A stretch of DNA of 64,000 bases from Verrucomicrobiota bacterium (GTDB lineage: Bacteria; Auribacterota; JABMQX01; JAFGEW01): positions 1 to 64,000 of the forward strand of contig JAFGEW010000076.1 of NCBI GenBank assembly GCA_016931415.1, in the 5' to 3' direction. This document shows, piece by piece, positions 43,449 through 51,855 of this stretch. Each line of letters starts with the position of its first letter. The stretch's first letter is position 1. The translations under genes were made by a program, and so were the position numbers. A model generated the notes under the pieces. That model saw only the letters and a list, made by a program, of their open reading frames with translations, was not told the origin of the DNA and did not search any database.

Positions 43449-44381
43449 CTACCGTCTGATGTACACGCCCAGGCTGGTGCCGACGGGCCGCCAGCGGCCG
43501 TCGCTGGGGCGGTTTGTCACTTGTTCTCCACCGGGCGGGGCGAAGACGAAAGACGCAGAGCCGCCGCCGTCCAGGTTGACTGCGGTCGTGGCGCCAAGTT
43601 CGATCAGGATATCAGCAAGCTCTGGGAGCGTTACGCCGATGCTCCAGTCCGGTTGGCGGCCGTCTATGACAGCGAAGATCAAGGTGTGGTTGTCGACGGA
43701 CAGGCCGACCGCTGTGCGAGGATGCCGTTCGGTTGGCCTGGGCAGTGCGGTGTTGCCCACGTTCTTCCCGTGTTCGACAAGCAATCCGCCCGGTTTCCCG
43801 TCCAGTTCGGGCAATCCGGACACAACGGCGTCCATCTCGTCCAACTCGCGCGGTGTCAGCATGGCGATGCGGGCGCGACAGCGCTTGGTGACAGCGAGCA
43901 CAGGGCTGGCCTTGCCGTCGTCGGGGCCGGGAGCCACGATGCGGCCGGCGCTTCGGCATGGCCCGAGCAGAGAGACCGGTATGCCTGGGGGGACCTGGTC
44001 TTCGCCGTCGTCCAGGCGGACAAAGAAATGCGCGTTGACCGCGAGCACCAGGCCTTCACGGCGGAGCCAGTCGGGCGTGGTTTCGGTGTAGGCTTCGGTG
44101 CGCGACGGCTCGTCGGTCTTGGGTTCGTGCGGGCCGGTGACGCGAATCTCGACGCGCGGGTCGTCGAGATCGACCCAAGCGACCCAGCCGCGAATGGGCT
44201 GGTCCTCGGCCGTCTGCCTGATCTCCTCGATTCGGATCGGCAGGGCCGTGGTCAGGCGGGAAACCTGGCTCGTTTGTGATGCGGGCTGGCATCCGCTGAA
44301 CTGGGCGGCGACGAATGCGGCCAGGCCGAGAAGAAGGACGGCGCCTGCGATGAACGGCAGCGAAGAACGGCGTCGGGTCAT
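43449..44381 (-). CDS. Phosphodiester glycosidase family protein (NAGPA domain)
   Basis: 310 residues. An N-terminal membrane/lipoprotein-like signal (SLPFIAGAVLLLGLAAFVAA, then SGC at Cys31) indicates export. The C-terminal 200 residues match the NAGPA domain: LAVNAHFF near residue 105, RTAVGLSVDN, and GATTAVNLDGGGSASF. The human relative uncovers mannose-6-phosphate by cleaving GlcNAc-1-P diesters; bacterial members act on cell-wall or teichoic-like phosphodiesters. ATG at 44381 chosen as the first giving the signal. It converges on the methyltransferase gene. Confidence 0.85.
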   Translation of the reverse strand: MTRRRSSLPFIAGAVLLLGLAAFVAAQFSGCQPASQTSQVSRLTTALPIRIEEIRQTAEDQPIRGWVAWVDLDDPRVEIRVTGPHEPKTDEPSRTEAYTETTPDWLRREGLVLAVNAHFFVRLDDGEDQVPPGIPVSLLGPCRSAGRIVAPGPDDGKASPVLAVTKRCRARIAMLTPRELDEMDAVVSGLPELDGKPGGLLVEHGKNVGNTALPRPTERHPRTAVGLSVDNHTLIFAVIDGRQPDWSIGVTLPELADILIELGATTAVNLDGGGSASFVFAPPGGEQVTNRPSDGRWRPVGTSLGVYIRR

Positions 44382-44684
44382 CGGACGGCTTCTCCAGCTC
44401 AGGTGTCTGACGGTGCCGACGGACACACGGCGACCGCCGAGTCGGCAGTGTACCACGGACATGGCGATGGCTGGTGGCTGTATACTGGTTGCCGCCCAAG
44501 GGTACATGGCCGCGGCCCGCGGGGCGCGGGACGCGGGTCGCGGATCCTGGTCGCCCGGATGCGACTGGCCTGACTCCGCCCTCAACCAAACAGGTGAACA
44601 ACAAGGCGGGGCGTGCGTATAATACGGGCAGAGGCGGCGCCTGCCGTCTCCGCGGGTGCGAACGAGCTGAAGAGGATCAATTTG
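44382..44684. other. Divergent region between NAGPA and lipoprotein genes
   Basis: 303 bases. It holds the promoter candidate at 44595-44623 for the lipoprotein gene. Nothing else recognisable. Confidence 0.55.
44595..44623 (+). promoter_or_regulatory. Strong candidate sigma-70 promoter for the small lipoprotein gene
   Basis: TGAACA and a perfect TATAAT are separated by 17 bases, with the -10 about 62 bases before the ATG at 44685. It is the best consensus promoter in the window. Confidence 0.6.
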
Positions 44685-45071
44685 ATGAAGTTGACACTCC
44701 CCTTGATCATGGTGCTGGCGGCCGGGCTGGCATTGCTGTTCTGCGTGAACGGCTGCAACACGGACGAGACGGACAACATCACGACAGACGGCCCCCCGGG
44801 TTTTGACATCAGCGGCTCGTGGACGGGCACTTACACCACGTCCGACTCGAGCGGCGACTTCAACTTCTCGATGACCATGGACGCCGACGGTGAGGTCGAG
44901 GGGATGAATACCCGCCTCGGCCGGTTCACTGGCGACGTGACGGGCAACCGCTTTACGATCGACGCAACGGATTTCTTCGCCACGATCTCGCCCAACGGCC
45001 GCTCGATGACGGGCACATTTACAGACGCAGCCAGCGGCGACGTCGCCACCGTTGAGGCGACCAAGAACTAG
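44685..45071 (+). CDS. Small putative lipoprotein, unknown function
   Basis: 128 residues. The signal peptide (MKLTLPLIMVLAAGLALLF) ends in VNGC at Cys24, an acceptable lipobox. The mature part is a small beta-rich domain (ISGSWTGTYTTSDSSG, then GEVEGMNTRLGRFTGDV, then GRSMTGTFTDAASG), a strand-turn pattern seen in lipocalin-like domains that begin with G-W-x-G-x-Y. AGAGGA precedes the ATG at 44685. It has its own strong promoter and stands alone. Confidence 0.75.
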   Translation: MKLTLPLIMVLAAGLALLFCVNGCNTDETDNITTDGPPGFDISGSWTGTYTTSDSSGDFNFSMTMDADGEVEGMNTRLGRFTGDVTGNRFTIDATDFFATISPNGRSMTGTFTDAASGDVATVEATKN

Positions 45072-45167
45072 GACGGCGCGAGACGGGGCCTGCGGAACCG
45101 GCGGCGTATCCGGCAGTTGCCTGAGCTCCGAAGCCCGAGGACCGTCTGGCAGTAGCCACGGGTGCGG

Positions 45168-45238
45168 GGCCTGTTGAAGAACCGATCGCAGGCGGAATGC
45201 GGGGAGAATGTGCCCCTCCGGGGCTTTCTCAACAAGCC
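45168..45238. repeat. Possible 71-bp miniature inverted-repeat element
   Basis: The ends GGCCTGTTGAAGAAC (45168-45182) and, read from the other side, GGCTTGTTGAGAAAG (45238-45224) match at 12 of 15 positions. Inside is a GCCCC-TCC-GGGGC hairpin followed by TTTCTC, which could also serve as terminator for the lipoprotein gene. No target-site duplication is clear. Confidence 0.3.
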
Positions 45239-45334
45239 TTCGCGCCAGTGGTTGATCCCAATCGGCTTTCAAAGGGCTCGGTGGCTCTCGCACGGGGGCT
45301 CTTAGTCCACCGCGGGCTGCGCGGGGCCTGCGGC

Positions 45335-46597
45335 TCAGAACTCCTCGGGCAGGATGGCTTTCTCGCCGGTCTCGGTGGCGCGTCGGGCCAGCTCATAGGC
45401 CTCATTGTACTGGCGGGCCACCACGCCCCACCGGACCACATTGTCAAGGTAGCGCTTGAGCTTCTCACCGAGCTTCATGCGCAGCGGCTCGTTGAGCGCA
45501 AGTTGGATGACGTGCTGCTTGAGCATCTCCTTGGTGGTAAAGAGCAGGCCGCCGCCGGACTCGAGTGTTTGCGCCGTGAGTCCCTCCATCGGTGCGGTGG
45601 TGATGAAAGGCTTGTTCAGCGCGATGATGCGCGCCAGCGTGCCCGACTGAGTCTCGTCAATGGTTGGGAGCACGATGAAATCGCACACGGCCATCATCTT
45701 GTAGTAGATGTCGCCGCGCGGGACGAACTCGTAGTAGTGAGCGATGCCCTTCTGCTCGAGCATCTGGGCCTGGGCCTTCCAGTTCTCATAGTCAGCGCGG
45801 TGGTTGGGGTCGCGCATCGCGCCGGCGGCCAAGAGGTCCCAGTCCTCGCCCGAGCGGCGCAGGATATCGGCGTGGATCTCCTCCCACATCGAAAGCAGGA
45901 TGTCCCAGCGCTTGTTCGACTGGATCCAGCCGACCATGCCGACAAGCCGGTCGCCGAGCGTCGCCACCTTGTCGAGACCGAGCTCGTTGCGGAGCTTGGG
46001 GATCTCGTGCAGGCCCCAGCGCTTGTCGCTGCGCGAGCCGTGGGGCACCACCATCACATTTCGTGGCACCTTCCATCCGCGGCCCTTGAAGTTCCAGTCG
46101 AGGCGCCACTTCTGGTAGTGGCACTTGAACAGCACCACGTCGGCGCGTTGACAGAGCTTGTAGATGAAGTTTGCCTCGAAGTCGTCGAGCCGGCCGTGGA
46201 CCGTGTGTGGCTCGACGACGGTGGGCAGCCCCTCGATCGCCTCAAGCAGATTGAGGAAGCCCTCGTTGCCGTCGCCGACGCCGCGGTCGTCGCGGTACTC
46301 ATAGAGGCCGTACTCGTGCTCGATGTGGATGGCGTACGGCTCGAGCCGGGCGATCTCACGCGCGACGGGCCGCCACCACTCGGGCCGGTCGGGTTTCATG
46401 ATCGGGATCACCCCGTCGCCCGCGCCGTCGGTGTGGCTGATGACGAGGACTTCGCGGCCCGGGTTGGCCTTCTGGATGAACTCGCGCGCCTCCTCGCAGA
46501 ACGTGCCGATGCCGCACAGACGCGGGGGATAGCTCGAGATCATCACGATGGGGCCGTTGTGCAGGCAGGCGCCTTCGGCTGCGTTGTCCGCTGGCAC
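45335..46597 (-). CDS. Glycosyltransferase family 4 protein
   Basis: 420 residues, GTG start with AGGAGG 7 bases upstream. The N-terminal Rossmann domain has MISSYPPRLCGIGTFCEE, a form typical of retaining GT4 enzymes, and IHIEHEYGLYEY. The C-terminal donor domain carries VGMVGWIQSNKRWDILL and the DFIVLPTIDETQSGTLARIIAL block with the acidic E-x7-E region. It lies 11 bases downstream of another GT4 gene and probably acts with it on the same glycan. Donor and acceptor are unknown. Confidence 0.87.
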   Translation of the reverse strand: MPADNAAEGACLHNGPIVMISSYPPRLCGIGTFCEEAREFIQKANPGREVLVISHTDGAGDGVIPIMKPDRPEWWRPVAREIARLEPYAIHIEHEYGLYEYRDDRGVGDGNEGFLNLLEAIEGLPTVVEPHTVHGRLDDFEANFIYKLCQRADVVLFKCHYQKWRLDWNFKGRGWKVPRNVMVVPHGSRSDKRWGLHEIPKLRNELGLDKVATLGDRLVGMVGWIQSNKRWDILLSMWEEIHADILRRSGEDWDLLAAGAMRDPNHRADYENWKAQAQMLEQKGIAHYYEFVPRGDIYYKMMAVCDFIVLPTIDETQSGTLARIIALNKPFITTAPMEGLTAQTLESGGGLLFTTKEMLKQHVIQLALNEPLRMKLGEKLKRYLDNVVRWGVVARQYNEAYELARRATETGEKAILPEEF

Positions 46598-46608
46598 GGT
46601 GGATCCTC

Positions 46609-48921
46609 CTAGGCGGAAACTTGTTCCGAGACTGGAAGACCCAGAGTACTCAAGGATAGGAGCGCCAGCAAGAACGTAATGACCGCCTCGGCGCCGCGGT
46701 TGAGGTTGACGCGCCCCGGGTCAAGGCCGTCGGCGACAGCGCCGGTGCGCCCGTCGTAGAGCGGCACGCCAAGCCGGTTGCGGCCCATGAACCAATCGAA
46801 ACAGCGCCGGGCGGATATGAGGTACTGCTCCCGGCCGGTGATCGCATGCGCCGTCACACACGCGGCGGTCAGGTAGCCGGGCTCGATCGGTTGCTGGCTG
46901 TAGACGGCACGCGGGCCGCCCTTGACCCACCACCCCTCGTTGCCGACGAAGTCGAAGTAGTCCCCGTTCCACTGGCTCCGGATGAGGAAGTCGAGGCTTT
47001 CCAGGCCCACCTCGCGCATCGCAGCGTCGCCGCTCAGCGCCGAGGCGGCGAGCAACGCGTGGGGCAGGATGGCGTTGCCGTAAGTGACGATGTCCTCAAA
47101 CCAGTGCCACTCGCCGTCGCGGTTGATCTCGTAGATCTCGACGAGGCTTCCGGCCAACGTTTCCATTGTGTGCCGGAGGATATGGTTGTCGCTGAAGCCG
47201 TCGAGCACCTCGGCCAGTCCGCAGACGGCGTACGCCTTGGCTCGCGGGCAGGTGAGTTTGCCCAGCCTCGGCGCGGCGCGTTGGAGCAGGCTTGCGGCAC
47301 GCGCGAGGGCTTCGCCGTCCTCGGCGTGGCGCAGCAGCGTGCCGAGCCCCCACACGACGCGCCCGAGCGTGTCCTCGTTGCTGCCGTCGTCGGTGAACCG
47401 GCCGCGGGCGTCCATGAAGTTGTGGAACCGGCCGCTCTCGGTCTGCGCCCGCTCAAGAAAGCCCAGGCACTCATGGCTCACGCTTGTAGCCTGGTCAGCG
47501 TCGTCGGTGTGCGCGCGGGCCAGCACGATGAGCGCCCGGCCTACGTCGTCGGCGCTGTAGCCGTGGCGCAGATCAGGCACAGGCCCGCTCGTGTGCTGCA
47601 CGAGGCCTCGGTCGTCGGTAAGCGCAAGCAGGTGGTTGAGATTGAGCTCGGGCAGCCCGCGCCACATGCGGGCCCGGGGCGCGCGGGCCGCGGGGCCGAC
47701 GAGCACTTGGCGGGCGGCCCGGGCAAGGACGATCCTGCGCCGTTCATCGAGGACGCGCTCGAACTCTGTCACGTAGCGCCGGCCGACCTCGCGCCACACC
47801 ATCCGTCGGCCGAACTCATACGTATGCTCGCGCAACCGCCGGCGCAGCGCTTCATCGCCGAGGAGCTGCAGGAGGGTCTGCGCCAGACCGCCCGTATCTC
47901 TGGCGCCGACCAGGATGCCCCGGCCGTCGGCGAGCATCTCCTCGGCGTACCAGTACGGGGTCGAGATGATCGCCCGGCCCGTAGCCACTGCGTAGGCGAG
48001 CGTGCCGCTGACGATCTGCTCGCGGCTCAAGTACGGCGTGAGGTAGACATCGCTGGCGCAGAGGTAGCGCACCAACTCGTCGGTCTCGACGAACCGGTCG
48101 CGGAAGATGACGTTGTCCCGGAGTCCGAGGTCGGCCACCTGTTGCTCGAGCCCCTCGCGGTAACGCTCGCCGCAGCGGCGACGCACCTCGGGGTGCGTGG
48201 CGCCGAGCACGACGTAGGCCAGATTTGGGAATCGCTCGACGACAGGTGGCAGCGCGGCGATCGCGTGCTCGATGCCCTTGTTCGGGCTGAGCAGCCCGAA
48301 GGTGAGCACCACGGGTCGGCCCGAGACACCGAACTGGGCCTTGTGCTCGTCGGGATCGGTGAACGGTACGTCGGGTGTCCCGTGATGGATGAGTCTCACC
48401 TGCGACTCGGCCACGCCGTAGACCTCGCGCAGAATGCCCACCGCGCGCTTGCTCATCACGAGGAGGCGGTCCGAGCAGCGGATCAAGTCGAGCATCGAGC
48501 GGCGATACGCCGGCTCCGGCCGCTCGAGCACGGTGTGTAGGGTGGTGACGACCGGTTTCTCAAGCTCGGCGAGCAGTCGGCCCAGGTAGCTGCCTGCCTC
48601 GCCGCCGAAGATGCCGAACTCGTGCTGCACGCAGACCAGCTCGGCATTCGACTCGTTGATGAAGCGGGCCGCGCGGATGTAGTCGCCCGGGCGGTCCTGC
48701 TGGATTCCGAAGACGACCGGGTCCGGGTAGTCGTACCCTTCAGGCGTGTTGTTCATGGCCACCACGGCGAGGTTGCGTGCGGGCAGGTGTCCGCCCACAG
48801 CGCCGTGCAGGTCCGTGGTGAAGGTGGCTATCCCGCACTTGCGGGGTAGGAAGTTGCCGATGAAGACGACACGCGGGCGGCCGCCGCTGTAGGAGGTTCT
48901 GCTTTCCATCATTTGCTCCAC
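46609..48921 (-). CDS. Two-domain protein: GT4 glycosyltransferase plus alpha/alpha-barrel domain
   Basis: 770 residues. Residues about 15-400 are a GT4 transferase (FIGNFLPRKCGIATFTTDL, VCVQHEFGIFGG, LTFGLLSPNKGIEHAI, and YLSREQIVSGTLAYAVATGR). Residues about 430-755 form a helical domain with WGLGTLLRHAEDGEAL and YFDFVGNEGWWVKGG, resembling (alpha/alpha)6-barrel glycosidase or epimerase folds. Similar two-domain proteins are found in planctomycetes next to GT4 genes. The start may be the GTG at 48921 (AGGA 6 bases before) or the ATG at 48909 (GGAG 6 bases before). Confidence 0.8.
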   Translation of the reverse strand: MEQMMESRTSYSGGRPRVVFIGNFLPRKCGIATFTTDLHGAVGGHLPARNLAVVAMNNTPEGYDYPDPVVFGIQQDRPGDYIRAARFINESNAELVCVQHEFGIFGGEAGSYLGRLLAELEKPVVTTLHTVLERPEPAYRRSMLDLIRCSDRLLVMSKRAVGILREVYGVAESQVRLIHHGTPDVPFTDPDEHKAQFGVSGRPVVLTFGLLSPNKGIEHAIAALPPVVERFPNLAYVVLGATHPEVRRRCGERYREGLEQQVADLGLRDNVIFRDRFVETDELVRYLCASDVYLTPYLSREQIVSGTLAYAVATGRAIISTPYWYAEEMLADGRGILVGARDTGGLAQTLLQLLGDEALRRRLREHTYEFGRRMVWREVGRRYVTEFERVLDERRRIVLARAARQVLVGPAARAPRARMWRGLPELNLNHLLALTDDRGLVQHTSGPVPDLRHGYSADDVGRALIVLARAHTDDADQATSVSHECLGFLERAQTESGRFHNFMDARGRFTDDGSNEDTLGRVVWGLGTLLRHAEDGEALARAASLLQRAAPRLGKLTCPRAKAYAVCGLAEVLDGFSDNHILRHTMETLAGSLVEIYEINRDGEWHWFEDIVTYGNAILPHALLAASALSGDAAMREVGLESLDFLIRSQWNGDYFDFVGNEGWWVKGGPRAVYSQQPIEPGYLTAACVTAHAITGREQYLISARRCFDWFMGRNRLGVPLYDGRTGAVADGLDPGRVNLNRGAEAVITFLLALLSLSTLGLPVSEQVSA

Positions 48922-49462
48922 TGTCTGTCCTGAGTCTCTTCGCCAAGGGTACCGGCCGGGCCGACGGGCGGCCTGTCCGGTAAGCTCGTCCGCGGGGACG
49001 AGACTCGAAGCCTTGAGCGCAACCTCACCTCAGGCCGGGAAGCTGGCCCCCTCCTCCAAAAGCTGCCTGGCTGGCTTCCCCGTGGCTCGAACGCGGCATT
49101 CGCGAAGGCTGCCTCCCCCGCTCTGGTCGCCCTGATGGGCGATGGCGGGTTCGTATCTCAATGAACCGGTCAAACTGGGCCCTGGTTCCCTACAAATCTG
49201 GTGCCACCCGACACGGCTGCCCAAAGCCTGTCGTTCGCATGACCTGCTGGGCGTTGCCTCGACCCACGTGCACTGGGGTCTTACGCCTGTGCTTCAGGAT
49301 ACAGACGCTGCCGGGTGCGTGTCAAGTCTAAATCCCATGTGCATACCGTGCACCAACCCCATGCTCATGACCGCTGGGCAGTGGAAGCCGGCATGGGTTG
49401 AAGACAGAGGGATTCCCGTCCACAATGCGCATCTCGGGCTGTTCTCTCCGAGGCTCGGAGGT
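48922..49462. other. Gene-free stretch between GT4 operon and GH36 gene
   Basis: 541 bases with no supported gene; the frames open on the plus strand run into the antisense of the GH36 gene. It should hold the promoter of the glycosyltransferase pair and the 3' end of the GH36 transcript, but I could not single out either. Confidence 0.5.
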
Positions 49463-51613
49463 TTACGGCTTCGACCAAGCTATCCGAAGCGTGGAAGTTG
49501 GCTCCCGGAACGTGAGTTTGAGGCCGATGGCCTCGCCTTGGCTCTCAGCTTCCGTGACATCGGCCCCGTCAGCTTCAAGAGCGTCGAGTTTCCAGCCCTT
49601 GGGGCGGTGGAGCCAGTAGGTTTCGCTCGTGCCGGGGACGCCCTCGATCGTGAGCAGCAGCGTTTGGTCTTTCCAGGTCTGGGTCTTGACGCTCACGGCG
49701 TCCATGCTGACGTGGCGCGTCGAGGCAAGAAACTGCGGTCCGTCTTTCGCCTCGCGCAGTGCGATGACTTGCGTGTCGCCGGCCTCGAGCGCGGGCACCT
49801 CGATCGTGGCGGAGACGGTGCCGAGGAAGCGCTGCGACCAGAAATTGAAGGCAAGGTAGATCTTGTCGGGGTCGAGCCCGACGTTGCCCAGCGGGAGCTT
49901 GGAGGCGCGCAGCGGGATGGTAGCTGAACGCTGGACGACGCACCACTGGCCGGCCTCGGTGCGGAAGTGGAACGCCCAGAGCGACGAGAAGGGGTGGTCG
50001 TCATCGTTCGATCCATGATCACCGGCGATCGTGCGCGCGGTGTCGGCGTCGATCTCCTGCCAGGCGCCCATGATCTCACCCTTGAAGGCGGCGCCGTGCG
50101 CCTTGGTCCAGGCGTAGGCGGGGAAGGTCATGTCGAGCGGGCCGGTCTCGGCCGTCACCGTGGTGAGTGAGGGCAGGCAGCGCTGGATGATGCGTAGCCG
50201 ATCGACGTCATACTTCTCGATCGGGTCGCTGAGCATGAACAGCCCGCCGGTGAGCGTGACGTTCGACACAAGGTTTCGGGCCCACATTGGCTTGGTGCGC
50301 ACGGTCATGTGGTCCGGATCGTTCAGGTAGAGGATGCGCTGGGTGTGCCACCAGCGGGCCTCCTCGACAATCTGCATGCGGATCTTGCGCCACTCGGGGT
50401 TCGAGTCGGTGGCAATGCGGCAGGCGTCGAAGATGCCGATGGTCTGGTTCAGCACGCCCCAGCTCGCCAGGAAGTAAATGTCGTGGCCGAGCCCCTCACG
50501 GGCGACGCGCAGGTAGTTGCGGAACCGCGTTTCGACCTCGTCGTTGCTCAGCAGGCCGAGCTTGCACGCTTTCTGGAGCGCGTCGTAGAGCAGGTGGCGG
50601 ATATTGTCGAGCTTGATATAGCTGAAGCCGCAGGCACGAAGGCCCTCGTAGAGTGGCCGGATATGGCGCTCAACGTTGTCGGGCGTGCAGTCGAAGGCGA
50701 ACGCCATCCACGCCGGCTTGAGCGGCGTGCCGTCCTTATGGCGCAGAAGGAAGTCGGGCGTGTCGCCGCTGGTCTCGGCGTGCGTGATGTTGCTGTTGAG
50801 CCAAAGGGCCGGCTCGAGGCCACGGTCCCTGATCTGCGCGGCAAGCCCGTCGAGGCCCGACGGGAACTTCTCGTTGGGCGTGAGCCACGAATCGGCCAGC
50901 GAGGTGTCGGGTGTGATCCGGATCTCGCCCTGGTACCCGTCATCGATCTGGACGTATTCGAGGCCGTACGGTTTGAGGTGGCGCGCCAGGAAGTCGGCCA
51001 CCTGGAGCACGCTCTCCTCGGTGACCTCGCGGCGGTAGGCTTCCCACGAGCACCAGCCGTTAACTGACTTGAGGTTCGGTCGCTGCTCCCATGGCTTGTG
51101 GTACTCGTAGCCGAGGTGGACGCGGTAGTAGTGCGGCCGCAGGTTGATGATCCACGGTTTGGGGCTAAGCTCGACCTCGATGCTGGCTGAGAGCGTGTCG
51201 TCCTGGTTCCGCTCGATCTGGTCTCCCGTCCATCGCCAAGGCGCGCCGTGCCAGTCGACGAGCAGGTCGTCGAGCACGTCGTACAGGCCGTTGACGCCGT
51301 CGATGAGCGGCCGGCCGATCTGGCCCAGGATTGCCTCCTCATGCCGCGCGCGGCGCGGACGCATGCAGACGCCGTCCTCGCTGAGCGTGAACGTCACGGT
51401 CGTCTTGACCGGCTCGGACATGACGACGAGGTAGATCTGCTGGAAGAACGGAGAGCTGGCGACCTCGCCGTCGGACTCGACGCGGTACATGACCTCGCCC
51501 TCGCCCGGGATCTGCATCGAGACCAGTGTCCGTCCGTTATAGGCGTACTCGAGCGTCCGGGTGTCGGGATCCCAGTGGCTGTCGGCGTGGGCGATCGGCG
51601 GCTCGTTTCTCAT
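49463..51613 (-). CDS. Alpha-galactosidase-type glycoside hydrolase (GH36-like)
   Basis: 716 residues from the ATG at 51613. The TIM-barrel centre shows VNGWCSWEAYRREVTEESVL, then LEYVQIDDGYQG, then FSYIKLDNIRHLLYD, whose aspartate is the expected nucleophile in clan GH-D. An N-terminal beta-sandwich (about 1-200) and a C-terminal beta domain complete the fold. There is no signal peptide, so it may act in the cytoplasm on imported galactosides. GGAG lies about 11 bases before the ATG. It faces the same way as the GT4 pair but is separated from it by 540 bases. Confidence 0.85.
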   Translation of the reverse strand: MRNEPPIAHADSHWDPDTRTLEYAYNGRTLVSMQIPGEGEVMYRVESDGEVASSPFFQQIYLVVMSEPVKTTVTFTLSEDGVCMRPRRARHEEAILGQIGRPLIDGVNGLYDVLDDLLVDWHGAPWRWTGDQIERNQDDTLSASIEVELSPKPWIINLRPHYYRVHLGYEYHKPWEQRPNLKSVNGWCSWEAYRREVTEESVLQVADFLARHLKPYGLEYVQIDDGYQGEIRITPDTSLADSWLTPNEKFPSGLDGLAAQIRDRGLEPALWLNSNITHAETSGDTPDFLLRHKDGTPLKPAWMAFAFDCTPDNVERHIRPLYEGLRACGFSYIKLDNIRHLLYDALQKACKLGLLSNDEVETRFRNYLRVAREGLGHDIYFLASWGVLNQTIGIFDACRIATDSNPEWRKIRMQIVEEARWWHTQRILYLNDPDHMTVRTKPMWARNLVSNVTLTGGLFMLSDPIEKYDVDRLRIIQRCLPSLTTVTAETGPLDMTFPAYAWTKAHGAAFKGEIMGAWQEIDADTARTIAGDHGSNDDDHPFSSLWAFHFRTEAGQWCVVQRSATIPLRASKLPLGNVGLDPDKIYLAFNFWSQRFLGTVSATIEVPALEAGDTQVIALREAKDGPQFLASTRHVSMDAVSVKTQTWKDQTLLLTIEGVPGTSETYWLHRPKGWKLDALEADGADVTEAESQGEAIGLKLTFREPTSTLRIAWSKP

Positions 51614-51800
51614 GCGATTTGTTTCTCCGTCCATTCTGCTGCGATGTGTCACTGGTGCAGAGAAGCCCTGCGCTATCGGTGTCGTCCCGCAGCCGCGATC
51701 AGATGACCGCGAAGGGCGCCACCATCCAGGCTGAGCGGCGCAGTGTAGGCAAGCGCGTTCTCCTATGCAATGCCTAAGGCACGATTAGAACCGGCACCGT

Positions 51801-51834
51801 GGCCCGGGGAGAGGGCGTCGTGCCTCCCCGGGCC
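51801..51834 (-). terminator. Terminator-like hairpin after the giant secreted protein gene
   Basis: GGCCCGGGGAG (51801-51811) pairs with CTCCCCGGGCC (51824-51834), 11 bp. It lies just downstream of the stop codon of the minus-strand gene at 51856. A T-tract is lacking. Confidence 0.55.
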
Positions 51835-51855
51835 GGGTGATGTGCAGATGCTGCG

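Noticed and set aside
49142-49927. A 261-codon plus-strand frame at the edge of the GH36 gene
   Set aside because: Most of it is antisense to GH36 and the rest has no protein features.
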